Assembly: GCA_036172665.1 (NCBI GenBank)
Contig: CM069874.1
Span: forward strand, 51,814,707 to 51,878,706
Origin: Prosopocoilus inquinatus
Taxonomy: Eukaryota > Arthropoda > Insecta > Coleoptera > Lucanidae
Length of the DNA stretch: 64,000 nt
Direction: 5' to 3'
Positions 10,407 through 22,540 of this stretch are shown here, one piece after another (position 1 is the first letter of the stretch; every line of letters begins with the position of its first letter). The notes beneath the pieces are model-generated. The model ran no database searches, was not told where the DNA came from, and saw only the letters and a program-made list of their open reading frames with translations. A program made the position numbers and the translations under genes.

Positions 10407-13400
10407 TACAGTAAGAATATTTCAAATAGGTGGATACAAATAAGTTTGATCGAAATCGTATATGACTGATTGGGAGAAAAGAGCGTTGTTCAATACGCAG
10501 CAGTGCTCATGCTCATTTTGCGACGTTAATTGAATTTGAAACCGTCAAAAAAAAACTAATAAAGTTACGTTGCTTATTTGCTGCTGTTGGTTAGTTTTAA
10601 AGTATTTATTATATTTTCTTCCCTTTTCCTCTTCCTTTCGCTATCAATACTGGGCACGATTGCGCGCGATGGTGCTACACCGCGAACCTAGCTTACTGAC
10701 TCAAGCTGTATAATACGAACCAGTGGTGTAACCAGGGGAGAGCCTAAGGGGTCTGTTTGTGCAATGTTTTCTCCGTGCAATTTTTGAGAACTGTGTGGAG
10801 ACGGAAAAAGGTTCTTCCATGGTAAACTCTGCAGAACTGAGTGAGAACAGAAGCACTAAAAATGGTGCTCTGTGTTTGCGCAGTTAAAACTGATTATAAA
10901 ACGTTGCGTGTGAACCGGCCTTTACCTATATAATTTTTTTTAAAGACCTAAAAAATGGGAATTTTTGTCGAGTAGATTGCAAATAGTGTCGTTGTACAAA
11001 ATATTTATGTAATTATTAATATTTAAACAATAAAAAAAAAACTGCCATCAAGCAGCAACTTTGTAGATTATTTCGTTCAATTAAATTAAAGCCGAACGCC
11101 AGATAATTTATCATGTCCGCACAAAAGTGACGTTGTTCTTTTCACCGGTCAAAGTCGATCGTATCTTGGGTAATTAAACGGACGATTCGAATCTATCGAT
11201 TCTTGGCAGTCATACTTTCTAATTGGGAAGCCCTATGTTTCGGAATGAAACAATTATTTAAAACAATGAGCACAGTTGTTTATTCTCTCATCATCTGTGT
11301 ACGTATTGTGCGTGTACATCAAAATGATCATTGTATTGCAAAAAAAATTTCTCTTTCTAATTGAAACTCTGTTGTGTGTGCTTCATAGAAAAGCTTTGTT
11401 TACTTATTCTTGTCTCTTATCTCGTCTTTCCTTCCATCACCCAACATCACATTACTTTATCTTTTGTTTATTCGTCGTCTCGCTTTAATTACTGTCAGAA
11501 TCTCAAGCTGATGTGCTTTGCTGTTCTCTCTTTCTTTCACTTTCTTAGTATTAATTCTAGTGCACGGATAGGTGACAGGTTAGTGTAAAATAAAACAAAA
11601 TTCAGTGTGTGACAGTTGATGATGGCGACGATTTGTGCGTAAAGACCGTTATACATTTTTATTTCTTGTACGAGAATTGGTTCAAGTTCTACAATATTTC
11701 TTGGAGCGGAGATACATTTTGGAGTTAGGAAACGTTCTACTTCTCCAGATAATTTTTGATTCAAGTTCAACTTATCTATAAACTTATTTATAAACTTCAA
11801 TAAAAATCATTAGAAAGATTAGGACTGCGACATCCAGATTATTCTATTAGTGCGTTCTTGTGAAAAATCTCGGTAACTACTTCAGATACAAAAATAAAGT
11901 AATTGAGCTTTTGCCCAAGAACGCCACTGTCGGGACACTTGTATATCAGCAGTTATTTTCCGCAACATTCAACAACTATCATGGTTTCTGATTCAATTTT
12001 TGATAACCAGTGAGCGGCGGAATTGAGGTTTTTGATGACGAATGCAGGCGATTTGCATTGCCCGAGACCTTATAAGTCGTTGAATGAATGTATATATAAT
12101 ATACAATAAATTTACTTACCAGATTCCATAAAAATAATTTTAATATAATGGATTACGGTTTGAATAACCTTAAGTAAAACCTCAGGTCATCCGCTCCTTG
12201 TTAATATCTTACTTAATATAAAGAATATCAACCCAACTCGTTATTTCCGTTTCTAATCGGCAAACAAATTAGTTAGTGGTTATATCTCTTTAGGCGCGGC
12301 GTGGTTTTGGCGTGATTTGTGTTGAAGCTTTCATAAAGAATTAAGCCAGCCGTTCCGAACGGATTGTGGGCTGCATCTCTTTAGTTTTCTTCCCGTCTGG
12401 GGGATCGTTTACCGGTTCTGTAGAGTGTGCCACGCTATTTTCGGTTTGCCTGTTTTGTGGCAAGGTAAGCGCCGTCGACTATTTTGTTCTTTACTTGATT
12501 CTCCCGTGCGTTTGCCACTTGCGGTTGCTTATTTCCACATTTCCTCCCTTATAGCAAGTAGTCACGGACATATCGTAAAGTTTAGTTCGAATAGACCTTA
12601 TTGTCACCTTACTTGGAACTGAAAACGCTGTTCTGTTATCATGCGAAACGTCATAGGAACCGCTTTCCCTTGAAAGCAGTTTCAACTTCGGTGATTCCCG
12701 GACTCTCTTTTTGACGTCGTACTCCTGAGAGGAAGCGTAAGATTTTTCTATCTAGTTATTTTTTCCTCGCAACGTGTTGCGCATTTTAGAGAGTATTTTC
12801 CGGGGTTTGTCGCGAACCGGCGACATTAGCGAACTTCGTGCCATTATTGGGGTGAGAAATTGTTTTGAGTTTTTCAACTGCGAACACAGCGGGAAAGCTT
12901 GTTATAATTTTTCTGTTTAACTGTCGTAATGTAGTCAGAAATTTTACTAATTTTTTAAAAATATTTACACAGTTTATGTCCCGTATACTTATTTTTCCTA
13001 GACGTTTCTTTTGTATCCGTCAATTTAGTTGGCTCGAATTCAGAGAGCGTATCGTCTTAATACTGGACTTTTTCTCCACTTTGCTTTTTTTGTACTTCAT
13101 GGCCTTTAGTCTTGCGCGCTTCACGCCATAGTATTTTTTTGCTAAGGTACTCGAGGTAAGTGAGACTTTGGGATGAGTAGGCCTTATCAATAAACAAACA
13201 AAATGGTGGTAGTTTTGGTGTCTCCAGTTTTGGGAATGCCTAGTAAACCATTACTGCTACTTGCATGTTGAATTGGTTCAGACCATTGTGGTATTCTGAC
13301 GAGTTAGACTCTTCACTATCGTGTGGCACTAAAAGAATTTTTCCGGAGAGTAAAATAAGTTCTTGTAAATTATATCGCAAATGTTTATTAGTGAATTTAT

Positions 13401-13790
13401 TTGCATGAATTTTGTACTGTTAAATAAATCTTTCTTTTAATTTTTGATAAAGTTTTGATGAATTGTTCCCATAACCGCAACATCGGCATCATATCCGTGG
13501 GTCCAATTGCCCCGGTAAATATGCAGGTTGGGGCAAGTGAACCCCATCAAGATTTGTTAAATTTGCAAGAGAATCTAATTTTTTTAAAAGAAAATGTGTT
13601 TTCGAATTTTTACAAGTCGAAGGTATTGATTGCATAGCAATGTTGTTGTTTGTGAACTAACCTGCTCCAAAATGCACTTTAGCTGCCTGACAATTCATCT
13701 GGTCGTTTGAGTTTGCAGTTGAAAAACCGTTGATTGTTTCTTTGCAAAACAAACAACATAAAATAGTAAATATAACACAGGATACTCTCT
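10407..13790. other. Intergenic DNA with a GC-richer, non-coding island (about 12290-13140)
   Basis: From 10407 to 12240 the sequence is ordinary AT-rich DNA with spurious short ORFs. Between about 12290 and 13140 GC rises visibly and includes TTAGGCGCGGCGTGG and GTCGCGAACCGGCG, yet no frame stays open for more than about 90 codons and none has a domain pattern. It could be a 5' leader or LTR-type region of an unrecognised retroelement, or host non-coding DNA. A 60-codon ORF at 13455-13637 is unassigned. Confidence 0.35.
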
Positions 13791-13791
13791 T

Positions 13792-13806
13792 CCCCCCCCC
13801 CCCCCC
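13792..13806. repeat. Poly-C tract
   Basis: About 15 uninterrupted C bases immediately before the hairpin repeat at 13830. Similar runs occur at about 19292-19306 and 29262-29269. Confidence 0.8.
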
Positions 13807-13829
13807 GGCGAAACGCATTTCAATAAAAA

Positions 13830-13996
13830 TTTAAATTTATTAGAAAAATTGTTTTCAATCTTTAAACGGACACTGAAAATTGCACGAAAGTTCAACGTTT
13901 CTTCCTGAGGAAGCTGTCAACCGATACTGAAACGTTGGGTGTTCGTGCAATTTTGACCGTTTAAAGATTGAAAATAATTTTTCTAATAAATTTTTG
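13830..13996. repeat. Long hairpin with hammerhead-like core, Penelope-type
   Basis: Two arms of about 70 bp (13830-13899 and 13928-13996) are inverted copies: AAATTTATTAGAAAAATTG on the left mirrors the right arm's far end, and CAACGTTTC mirrors GAAACGTTG. The loop region contains CTGAGGA at 13905-13911 and GAAAC at 13929-13933, which match the conserved CUGANGA and GAAA blocks of hammerhead ribozymes. Penelope-like elements carry hammerhead motifs in their terminal repeats and often sit in inverted arrangements (established knowledge). Ribozyme function is not shown here, since stem II is weak. Confidence 0.5.
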
Positions 13997-13999
13997 GTC

Positions 14000-15966
14000 A
14001 TAAAACGTTTTAATAATACATAGTTTAAAACATTCTTGTTAAAATGTTCTGCGAAGCGTAATGAATGATAAACTCATTTTCAATAGAAAGTCAGATAGAA
14101 GCTCTTGTCAGAACGGTCGGTCAAAACGACAAAACGGAATTTTGTAAATTAATGCCGAATAGGAAATTATTTACGCGGCCAAAACTGTGAAAATATTTGA
14201 AAGCTCGTTAAAATTTAATAAAACAAAAAATCGGCACCGTATTGAACCCAGCCTACTGAGACTAGGATATTTACGCAAGGATAATAATAAAAATGACAGC
14301 TTTTCCTATTAATTAAAAGAAATAAACCCAACAAAATACATATTTTTGAAAACAGAAAAAAAATTTCTGTTTAATGAGGGCATTGTCTATTATAATTTCT
14401 ATTTAAAAAAATATAACTTTATGTTATATCTTGAAAATTTAAGTAAATATTAAAAAATCCACTACACCATTGTATTATCAAGCAGTTTTTTAATATCTCT
14501 AGAAACAAACGAAATATGACTGAAAAACGAAAAGTTGAAAATGGCAATTTTGGCCTATAACTTGAAAACAAAAGAAGATAGCCAATTTTTGTTTACACTA
14601 TTGACTTAATCTCCAAAAAAGAGATCCAGACTTGGCCACTAGTTTTTTCTGTATCTTATAGTTACGGAGATGCCCATAAAAGACCTTGTACAGTTTTTGT
14701 GTAAAGAGGGCCAATCAAATACCAAGTATTATTGATATATTGTAGTCCCCTAAAGTACTATCACGTAATTTTTGGGGTCCACATGCCTCGAGTAACCTTA
14801 GATGCTAAGAGACTGATAAGCTGCGCGAGAGTACTCTCGCTAATGCGCTAGTGCCCTTTTCACGACATCCTGTAAAGTACAATGTTTTAGATACTTCTGT
14901 TATAGACAGCCCAATACAGGGTTACTTATTGTCACGAACCAGCCTGTTTATTATAAATAAACATATGATTTTTAGTGAATCTGATCATCTTTCATCTCAC
15001 GATATCTGCGCTTGTGGAAGAGAATCCAAGGGTCATTTTATTATTATTATTTTGCCTTCACCAGTGGCGTATTATTGCGTAAGCGGGTTCTAGGGTGTTG
15101 TACTTTCTGAGGTCATTAAAGGATACACTCTCCCAGCCGTGTATCACCTTTTACTTGTGGGTTGCGTAATATCTGTTGGGCGGCGCCGTTAGCTGTAACA
15201 CCTATTGAATCCCCCACGCCGACTCCACTGAATGGACACATTTATGCAACTCTTCGTCACATCATTGTCCCTGAGGAACGACCGACCATGCTTCCAGAGG
15301 TACGGTAAATTACGATTGGCACAATCCCACAAACGGTGGGTCAAAAACTCCAAACGCGCTTTTTTTCTTACCACTAGCAATGTGGTACCACTTTTGTTTC
15401 AGTTTTCTTTTTTTTTGGAAGGTGCGGTTGACAATAAAAAAAGTTATTTACAAAAAAGCTAACCTACAACTCCGGGTCTTGGTATGCCACTGATAAAGAA
15501 ATGTTCAACGAAATGACGTATCCTTTCCAGGTATTTCATTTTCCAAACGTCATCCTCTGTATTAGGCTGTGTATTATTAGAGAATCTGATCATGAGCTAG
15601 CAAACTTTCCAAATTTCCAAAATCGAAGTTTATTCAACCACATTACAATCTAGGAGGTAATAAAGTATCCGCTTGTATTAAGTGGAACACGTGAGAATGA
15701 GAATATCGCACGCAATTTCAAACAGTGACTATCATAATTTGAGCCGTAAGTTACATAAATGATTCAGTTTAAGAAAGCAATGACTAAAAGAAATGGCAGA
15801 GGGCAGTTTTCACTAATGCGTTCCAATGGAAAATCCAAGCTTCTGGAACCTTTAGACCTTGTCTTAAAAAGTTCTTCTGATTTTCTCCTTACGTTTTAGA
15901 TTATGATTTAGTGCCCATCATTCTAGTTTTAATTCCATGTGGGTACATACGTGAAACACATATGTA
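14000..15966. other. Intergenic DNA, nothing recognised
   Basis: AT-rich sequence with unconvincing ORFs at 14851-15093 and 15189-15462. A perfect 16-bp palindrome (GCGAGAGTACTCTCGC) lies at 14825-14840. No duplicated ends or domains found. Confidence 0.4.
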
Positions 15967-17317
15967 CCGTGCCTTCAATTGAAATCCTCACTAAAGTAAG
16001 CTGTGATTTTTTTTATGATGTTGGCGACACAATCGTAGAGAAAACAGTTGTCATTAACTGTCAGTACTGATCATAACATCAAATAAAAACACAACATTAA
16101 AGTTTAAAGTAGATGCTCAAAGTGCTCTCCTTCAACTTGAATACATAAGCGTACTCTGCGTTTCATGTTTTCAAACCCGTTTGCTAAGTGTTCGGGGGTT
16201 ATGTTAGCACACACATCTGTAATGCCCGCACGAAGTTCTTCGATTGTGTGACGCGTAGTTCTAAAAACGGTGTTTTTCATGTGCGGATAAATGAAGTAAT
16301 CCATAATTGTGAGATCCGGAGACCTTGCAGGAAAATTACAATCCGATTATCGAAAAACTGCTGCAGGAAAGTCATTGTTTGATGAGCTGTGTGGGCAGTA
16401 GCATTGTCTTGCTGAAAAAAACCCTTCTGTAAGTTCATCATCATGTAGTTGATTAATGAAAGGTTCTAATAACTCATTTCGGTATCTTTCAGCAGTTACT
16501 GAGTCGTTAAAACATATTGGTCCGATGATACGCCTTCTTGACACTGCTAACCAAACACCAATTTTTAATGGATGTAATGGAGTTTCGACAAATTCATGGG
16601 GATTTTCTGCTGACCATATTCTCATATTCTGTTTATTTAAATACCCTGAGAGATGAAACCAGGCCTCACCGGAAAAGAAACACTTGTCAAGAATGTCGTT
16701 GTTGTTTAAGTTATCAAGAAACCACTGACAATATTTTGTTCTTCTGTGAAAATTTACTGGCCTGAGTTCGTGGACTGCTTGAATCTTATATGGATAAAGC
16801 TTTAAGTCTTTTTTAAGAATAGTGTGACATGTTCCCACTGATAGCTGAACTTCTTGTGAAAGTTTCGCAATAGATTTCTTGGGAGAGTGTTCCATTCCAT
16901 CCCGAACATCTTCAATGCAGGCTGCAGTCCTTTTCTTAGCTGCTCCGCTCCCTGTTTTGCGACCAAGTGATCCTGTTTCACGAAATTTAAGAACACAAGC
17001 ATGGATATGTTTAACTAGCTGTTCATAAGTAATAGCAAAATTAGGAAACCGCTGTCGAAACTTCTGTACACACTGATTAATTGAATAAACTAACTGTCCA
17101 TTTTCTATTCTACCGGTTTGAAAATAACTTTCAACAATAAATATTTTCTGCTGTAATTCTAACGTTTTGAATTAATTGAAAATACAGAGTGTCAATTTGA
17201 CATTTGTTAAATTAAATTGAATTGAATTGAATAGCTATCAGTGTTGCAAATCTTAGGAGAAAAAAAAAACAATGAAATCATAGCCCACTTTAATGAGGAA
17301 TTCAATTGAAGGCACGG
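15967..17317 (-). mobile_element. Tc1/mariner-type element, full-length but dead
   Basis: The TIRs begin CCGTGCCTTCAATTGAA at 15967 and end with the inverted copy GGCACGG at 17317. Similarity continues for about 45-60 bp inward (CTCACTAAAGTAAGC against CTCATTAAAGTGGGC). A TA target duplication flanks both ends (15965-15966 and 17318-17319). The element is 1351 bp and carries one transposase frame on the minus strand, ending about 135 bp inside the left end. Confidence 0.85.
16104..17172 (-). pseudogene. Tc1/mariner transposase, three kinds of lesion
   Basis: The protein reads from about 17172 leftward: an N-terminal HTH region (LELQQKIFIVESYFQTGR, then VLKFRETGSLGRKTGSG), a second HTH, KCFFSGEAWFHLSG, GVWLAVSRRRIIGPI, QQDNATAHTAH and PARSPDLTIMDYF. 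Lesions seen: (1) no ATG at the expected start; (2) the first catalytic Asp of the SDEAW motif is Gly (codon GGT at 16668-16670); (3) a seven-T run at about 16416-16422 shifts the frame just before QQDN; (4) a second shift near 16330-16340 precedes the SPDL motif. The C-terminal block reopens at 16104-16304. Catalytic Asp spacing cannot be fixed because of the shifts. Cut-and-paste transposition is the family function. Confidence 0.8.
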
Positions 17318-17399
17318 TAGTTTTCCTTATTTACCGCGACAGCATCTTCGAACATGCTCCATAAGTCCCGATTTTACACTGCGATATTGTTTTGAAGAT

Positions 17400-17690
17400 A
17401 AGATATCTACAAGAACTAAACGTCAACGTCACACCAAGCAAAATCTTCTGACTTGTCGCCTATCGAACACGTGTAGAACATGGTAGGTCAATGTCATACT
17501 GCAGCTCACAAGATTATAATTCGATTTATCGCCATCTAACATGTGTAGAACATGATAGGGCGAAAAGTGCAATAACTCCGCAAACTCTTCAGTCAATCAG
17601 TGATGGACTGGCACTGAGAGCCTCAGATGAAATGGGCCTCCTTAAAGGTTTACTAATACAATATCCGTACTGTCACGGGTAAGGTATATA
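17400..17690 (+). pseudogene. Tc1 transposase remnant with duplicated motif
   Basis: At 17447-17486 the sequence translates to SDLSPIEHV*NMVG, close to the C-terminal SP(D)LSPIEHVWNMVG block of Tc1 transposases. About 65 bases on, TCGCCATCTAACATGTGTAG repeats the same DNA in degraded form (17530-17549). The ORF at 17491-17682 spans this in another frame and is not real. Only a short remnant is supported. Confidence 0.35.
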
Positions 17691-17720
17691 CATTAAGATT
17701 CAGAAACGATATTTTCAGAG

Positions 17721-18297
17721 TGAATAGAATATCAAAAATAAGGTCACCTTTTTATATAATTTACAAAAAGTTGATTCCCACGACTACTTAACCCGCCAGA
17801 AAAATCAAATCAAATTGAAGATTCCACAAACAAGTCTTTATGAAAAATCATTTCTCTACAACAGTTTCAAGATTTTCAATAAACTGCCCAACGAAATCAC
17901 GGATGTGAGTAATGTTAAAAAACTAAAAGTATACCTTCTAAATAATGTGTTTTATACTGTAAACGAATTTTTTAGTCAATAGCGTTTAAATGATGTCAAT
18001 GTTTCTTGAGAATGCTTCATTACGCCTCTATATTACATTTAATTTTTAAATCGTAAGCAATCTTATGTTTGTGATTGAAGAAAAGGTACATAAATATATA
18101 CCTTTTCTTCATGTGATATTTTTAAATAACTTGATCTAGCTATGATCTGAACATGTTGGTGATATTTATGTACATTTTGATATTTTTAAGTAACTTTTGA
18201 TCTGTGTTGCTATTTTCTTTTTGTAAGCTGTGTATACCTATCAAATTCTACATCATTGCACCATGATTAATGAATAAAGAATTATTATTATTATAAT
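17721..18297 (+). mobile_element. 3' end of a non-LTR retrotransposon
   Basis: Frame 17721-17981 reads KVDSHDYLTRQKNQIKLK, then SLYEKSFLYNSFKIFNKLP, then KKLKVYLLNNVFYTVN and a stop. This is the typical C-terminal tail after the reverse transcriptase in CR1/Jockey-type LINEs (…FLYNSFKIFNKLPNEI…). A 3' UTR of about 310 bases follows and ends in AATAAAGAATTATTATTATT, a simple-repeat tail. Everything 5' of the tail is missing, which is normal truncation. An in-frame TAG occurs upstream near 17725. Confidence 0.7.
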
Positions 18298-20014
18298 TTT
18301 TTTTTCGAAAAGCGAAAAATACGAAATTGGTAAGTTTTAGAATATTAACATTACGTAATAGGTGTATACGAACTTTTAAACGTCAATTACTCCAAAACAG
18401 TTGAGTTTATCGAAATTCAATAAGAGATCTTTTTTGTGCCAAATAATCTAAATATTTCTTTCACAATCCTTTGAAGAAATTTGTAAAAAAATAAAACGTT
18501 AGGGATAAAATACTGAAAGCTACCGCTACTAAACTACCCTTTAAAAATCATGTAGGATCTGACAAATATGTTGTTAATGCACAGTTAGGTCCCTTATATC
18601 TGTGTTTAAAATATTAGTTTGATAAGTTAAAGAATTCAGAAGATATTGCCAAGAAACACAATTTTTCGCCCCTCTTTCAGGGGTTACAAATCACTTACTA
18701 TTCAGTTTTGGAAAAAATATTATATAAACCTTATTTTTTGATGTTCCATTCACCCTGAAAATATCGGGAGAGACTTCTAAAAATTCTTCTAGACTTCTAG
18801 ATTTAAAATTATAAGACTTTTAAAATCGCTCTGCTACCGCAAACAAATACATTAGTCTTATGAACTGCTACTACATACAACTTCTGTACGATAGTATGCA
18901 TTACTTTTTTACAGATTAATTATTAATAATTGAAATCGACTCTTGTCCGATGACAGGTCAGTTTGATTGCAGCGAGCCACTCCCTTGCTAAGGTGGTTCC
19001 AAACGGGGCCAAAATAGCCGCCCAAGGTCTTGTTCGGGAAATTAACTGCAATCGAAACCGACTTGCGACTAATTTATTGCATTTCAAAATTCGCTTCTTT
19101 GGCATGATTTAACCATTTTATGCAGGATGGCATCTTAGAATAGATTACTATTACTATTTGTCACTAACAAAAGGTTGGATTAAAAATTGGTAACGCGATG
19201 AGGCGACTTAAACTGTTGTCCAAGATTGGTAAAACTGATATTGCATCTGGCAGGTTGTCTCGTTCCCATTTAAATGAGTAGTTTAATCCTCACCCCCCCC
19301 CCCCCCAGAAATTCGTGACGTCACATAAAACTTCTATCCGTCACAGTGAAGTAAATAATAAATAATAATAATAATAGACTTGTGTTGTCAAAGAAAAAGA
19401 AATATAAATTTAAGAAACAAAAAAAAATAACAATCACAAGGTGAGATTCAGTAAAATACTGCTCTTCCATCTAAGCCTTGACGAAAATATCACTAAATAT
19501 AAAAAATTAATGCCTAAAACTAAAAAAAAGAAGCAAACTAAACTATGAAAGTAAAAACAAAAAACAAAAAAAAAATACAATATAAATTCACGAAAATATA
19601 AAAAAATAATAATAATAATAATAAAGAGAAAATGATTTATTATGAATCTGTGAATCCGCGATGTGCACACCGCCAAACATGACAAAAATTATCATGTGAT
19701 AATAATAAATAAGGACGAAATCAAATAAAATGAATTAAGTAAAGTTTTTAAACAAAAAAAAGAAAGAAACAAGAAAAATAGAGTGAGTTTTAATCTGTCT
19801 CATACAGCTTAATCTAATTCACTAAAAATGGAATCAATTCTGTGGTCCCATAGATCAAATAACGCAAAAACCTCATTACTATACCCAATTAAATTTATCA
19901 CGTGACGTGACGTAACGAGTTACATATCTAAACCCTCCCTTCTGGATCAAGGCAACCTTCTAATAAAATTATGTTACATGTGTTCTCTTGTTGACTTGTC
20001 TACAAGTCGTAGAC
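18298..20014. other. Intergenic DNA with simple repeats
   Basis: No gene recognised. Contains a poly-C run at about 19292-19306, AAT repeats at about 19350-19375 and 19605-19622, and A-rich tracts. The ORF at 19434-19685 is made of these simple repeats. Confidence 0.5.
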
Positions 20015-20137
20015 TTTTTGTATCTAAAAATGTTGTACATTTAATGGATGAATAAAATACTACTTTTTCGTTTTGTATCTAAAAATGTTGTACATTTAAT
20101 GGATGAATAAAATACTATTACTACTACTACTACTACA
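20015..20137 (+). repeat. Retrotransposon 3' end in tandem duplicate
   Basis: The 46-base block TTTGTATCTAAAAATGTTGT…GGATGAATAAAATACTA occurs at about 20018-20063 and again at about 20073-20118. The second copy runs into a (TAC)n tail (ACTACTACTACTAC). The AATAAA signal and repeat tail suggest the 3' end of a LINE, copied twice by slippage or a tandem insertion. Confidence 0.6.
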
Positions 20138-20490
20138 TAATCTAGCTCTACCAACCTTGCTGTATTATTAGTAGTTACATGGCCGAGTTGATGAATTGGC
20201 TCGATTAAGCAACAGTAGGCCTAAGTTTCAGAGCTGAATTTTTTATATTTTCCCAATACATTAAAACAAGAAAATGACTAAGAAGTGGATCTGAGTCGCA
20301 ACTATAAGATACGTATAAATTTGTGAATGATTACCCAATACATATTATCCCCGTACGTTTACACCAAAGCTTCTTACTTAATTTCATAAACTGGGAGTAT
20401 TTTCCCCGATAATAATGTGATTATTATAGCTCACAAAGTAAATAAAGTAGAATTTGTGTTCTCTTTTTTTGTCATAAAGTTAAAAATATA
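20138..20490. other. No feature recognised
   Basis: Short AT-rich interval between a LINE-type tail and the next TIR element. No ORF or repeat of note. Confidence 0.4.
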
Positions 20491-22532
20491 CAGGGTGTCT
20501 CAAAACCTCTGTCTTTAAATGAAACTGTAAGTTCCTTGTTACATAGAGATTAATTCTCCAAATCTGAAATTTTTTGCCCAAAAATGAAAAACGGATCTAT
20601 CACAAGCGAGCGCAGTTCCTTTGTTTTGAAACCTCTGCTTGGTTTACGATTTGTTTCAGCAATTCATTCCGATAGAAGCAATAAAGTAAAATAAAACTTT
20701 TTATTTACGTTTAGAAGAACTCGGTCAAGGTCTTATTGTACGAATATGAATCCGACTTGCGGACATCGGCATGTTTATTTGTACCTTCAACATGCGATAA
20801 GTAAGAACGTTTGTTTACGCACCTTTTTGTAATAGACAACAACAATTTTGTTAAAAACGTGTACCTAATCTTCGTTAGATTTTTGCTGAAGTAACTAAAC
20901 ATCTTCGTCCGCTGATTTTGTAACGTCGTTGGAAATGCGTGAAATTATTTTTTAATTATCGCACTAATAGCTGCAGAATAAGTATTGCAAAAGCAGAAAC
21001 TATACCTATTGTTAAAACGGAAAGCAAGAATTGGAGTTGATACGATGAAAAATTTAAATAAATTAGATTGCCTGTACACACTATAATCTATGGGTTCAAA
21101 ATAAGTTATTGAACAACTTCGCTAGATCTCAATCGAACTATTTTATTAATTGTTTACATTCCAACACAAAAAGACATGTTTTTATAAGGATAATATTGAA
21201 CCTGAATTTTTGCGTCGGCTTAAACCAATAAAGACATAAAAAACTCTCGCCTAGTCCAGACGTTTACTTTTCGTCGTAGTTTTAATAAAGAAACAAATTT
21301 ATTTTGAACAAATACAATAACTTTAGTAATCAACATTGTAAATTGGCAATTTACAAATTAATATGATGTAAGATTTCCTCTTTTTCTATCGCCTTTAGAT
21401 TGATTTTTTAAAATTTAACTGTTAAAGTACGGATTAGCACAAAAGTAATAATTAATTAATGCAAGACGCACAGATATTTTAAACTATTAAGAACTTACTT
21501 AGTTACAAAATTTATCTACTTTTAAAATAAAGAAACACTATACTTGAACTGCCTTAAATACAATATCTGTGCATTAGGTCATGGATTGCGTAATTAAACA
21601 TTTTCGTACGCTAGTTTTGTAACTGCGTTGAAAATCCGTGAAATTATTTAATTATCTAATAGCTTGAGAATAAGTATTGCAAGAGCAGAAACTATTCCTA
21701 TCGTAAAAACAGAAAGCAAGAATTGGAGTATGATACGATGAAATATTTAAATAAATTACATTGCCTGTACACACAATAATATATGGGTTCAGAATAAGTG
21801 ATTGAATAACTTCGCTACCTGTCAATCGAACTATTTAATTAATTGTTTACATTCCAACACAAAACACATGTTTATAAGGATAATATTTAACCTGAATTTC
21901 TGGGTCAGCTTAAACCATAAAGACATAAAAGCTCTCGCCTAGTGCAGACGTTTATTTCGTTGTTTATTCAAAGTTTTAATAAAGAAACAAATTTATTTTT
22001 GCTGTACAAATACTATAAACTATTAGTAATCAACATTGTAAGGTGATTATTGGCAATTTGCAAATTAATATGATGTAAGAATTTCCACTTTTTCGATCGG
22101 TTTTAGATTGATTTTTTTAAATTTAACTGTTAAAGTACGGATTAGCACAAAACTAATCATCAATTAATGCAACACGCACAGAATATTTTAAACTATTAAG
22201 AACTTACCTAGTTACAAAATTTATCTGCTTTTAAAATTAACAAAAAAACACGATACTTGACCTGCCTTAAGTACAAAATCTGCGCCTTAGGTTATGGTCT
22301 GCGTTTTTATGACTTTTAATGGCCTCGAACGTCGAAGAATAGTCGAAAACCAAGCTCCGCCGGAACATTTAAGCTGCATTCAGTGACCCTCAAACAATTT
22401 CTATGAAAAAGTAAAATAATTTTTAACTGCGTTATTATTGCTATCTGACCAATAGTTGTATAACAAATTTTGTTTCTTTTCTTGACCGCTATTTTTGGTT
22501 TCAATTAAAGACTTAGGTTTAGAGACACGCTG
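20491..22532. mobile_element. TA-target nonautonomous transposon with internal duplication
   Basis: The left end CAGGGTGTCTCAAAACCTCT (20491) is mirrored on the right by AGGTTTAGAGACACGCTG, ending at 22532, with the similarity extending through GTCTTTAA and GAAAC. TA flanks both ends (20489-20490 and 22533-22534). No transposase is encoded; the 62-64 codon ORFs inside are not recognisable. The interior is largely a tandem duplication, described separately. Confidence 0.7.
20897..22305. repeat. Tandem duplication, two units of about 700 bp
   Basis: Unit 1 (20897-21594) and unit 2 (21595-about 22305) align along their length: TAAACATCTTCGTCCGCTG against TAAACATTTTCGTACGCTA, the shared AAGCAAGAATTGGAGT, TTAATTGTTTACATTCC, TCAACATTGTAA and AACTATTAAGAACTTAC. 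They differ by scattered substitutions and small indels, so the duplication is not recent. Confidence 0.85.
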
Positions 22533-22540
22533 TATACGTA

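Noticed and set aside
12366..12685. Overlapping ORFs on both strands
   Set aside because: Three short frames over the same GC-richer DNA, none with a domain; expected from composition.
15189..15462. Opposed ORFs of 63 and 76 codons
   Set aside because: I tried to read them as transposase fragments but no motif order fits.
19434..19685. Hydrophobic 83-codon ORF
   Set aside because: Built from AAT and A-rich simple repeats; the apparent membrane protein is an artefact.
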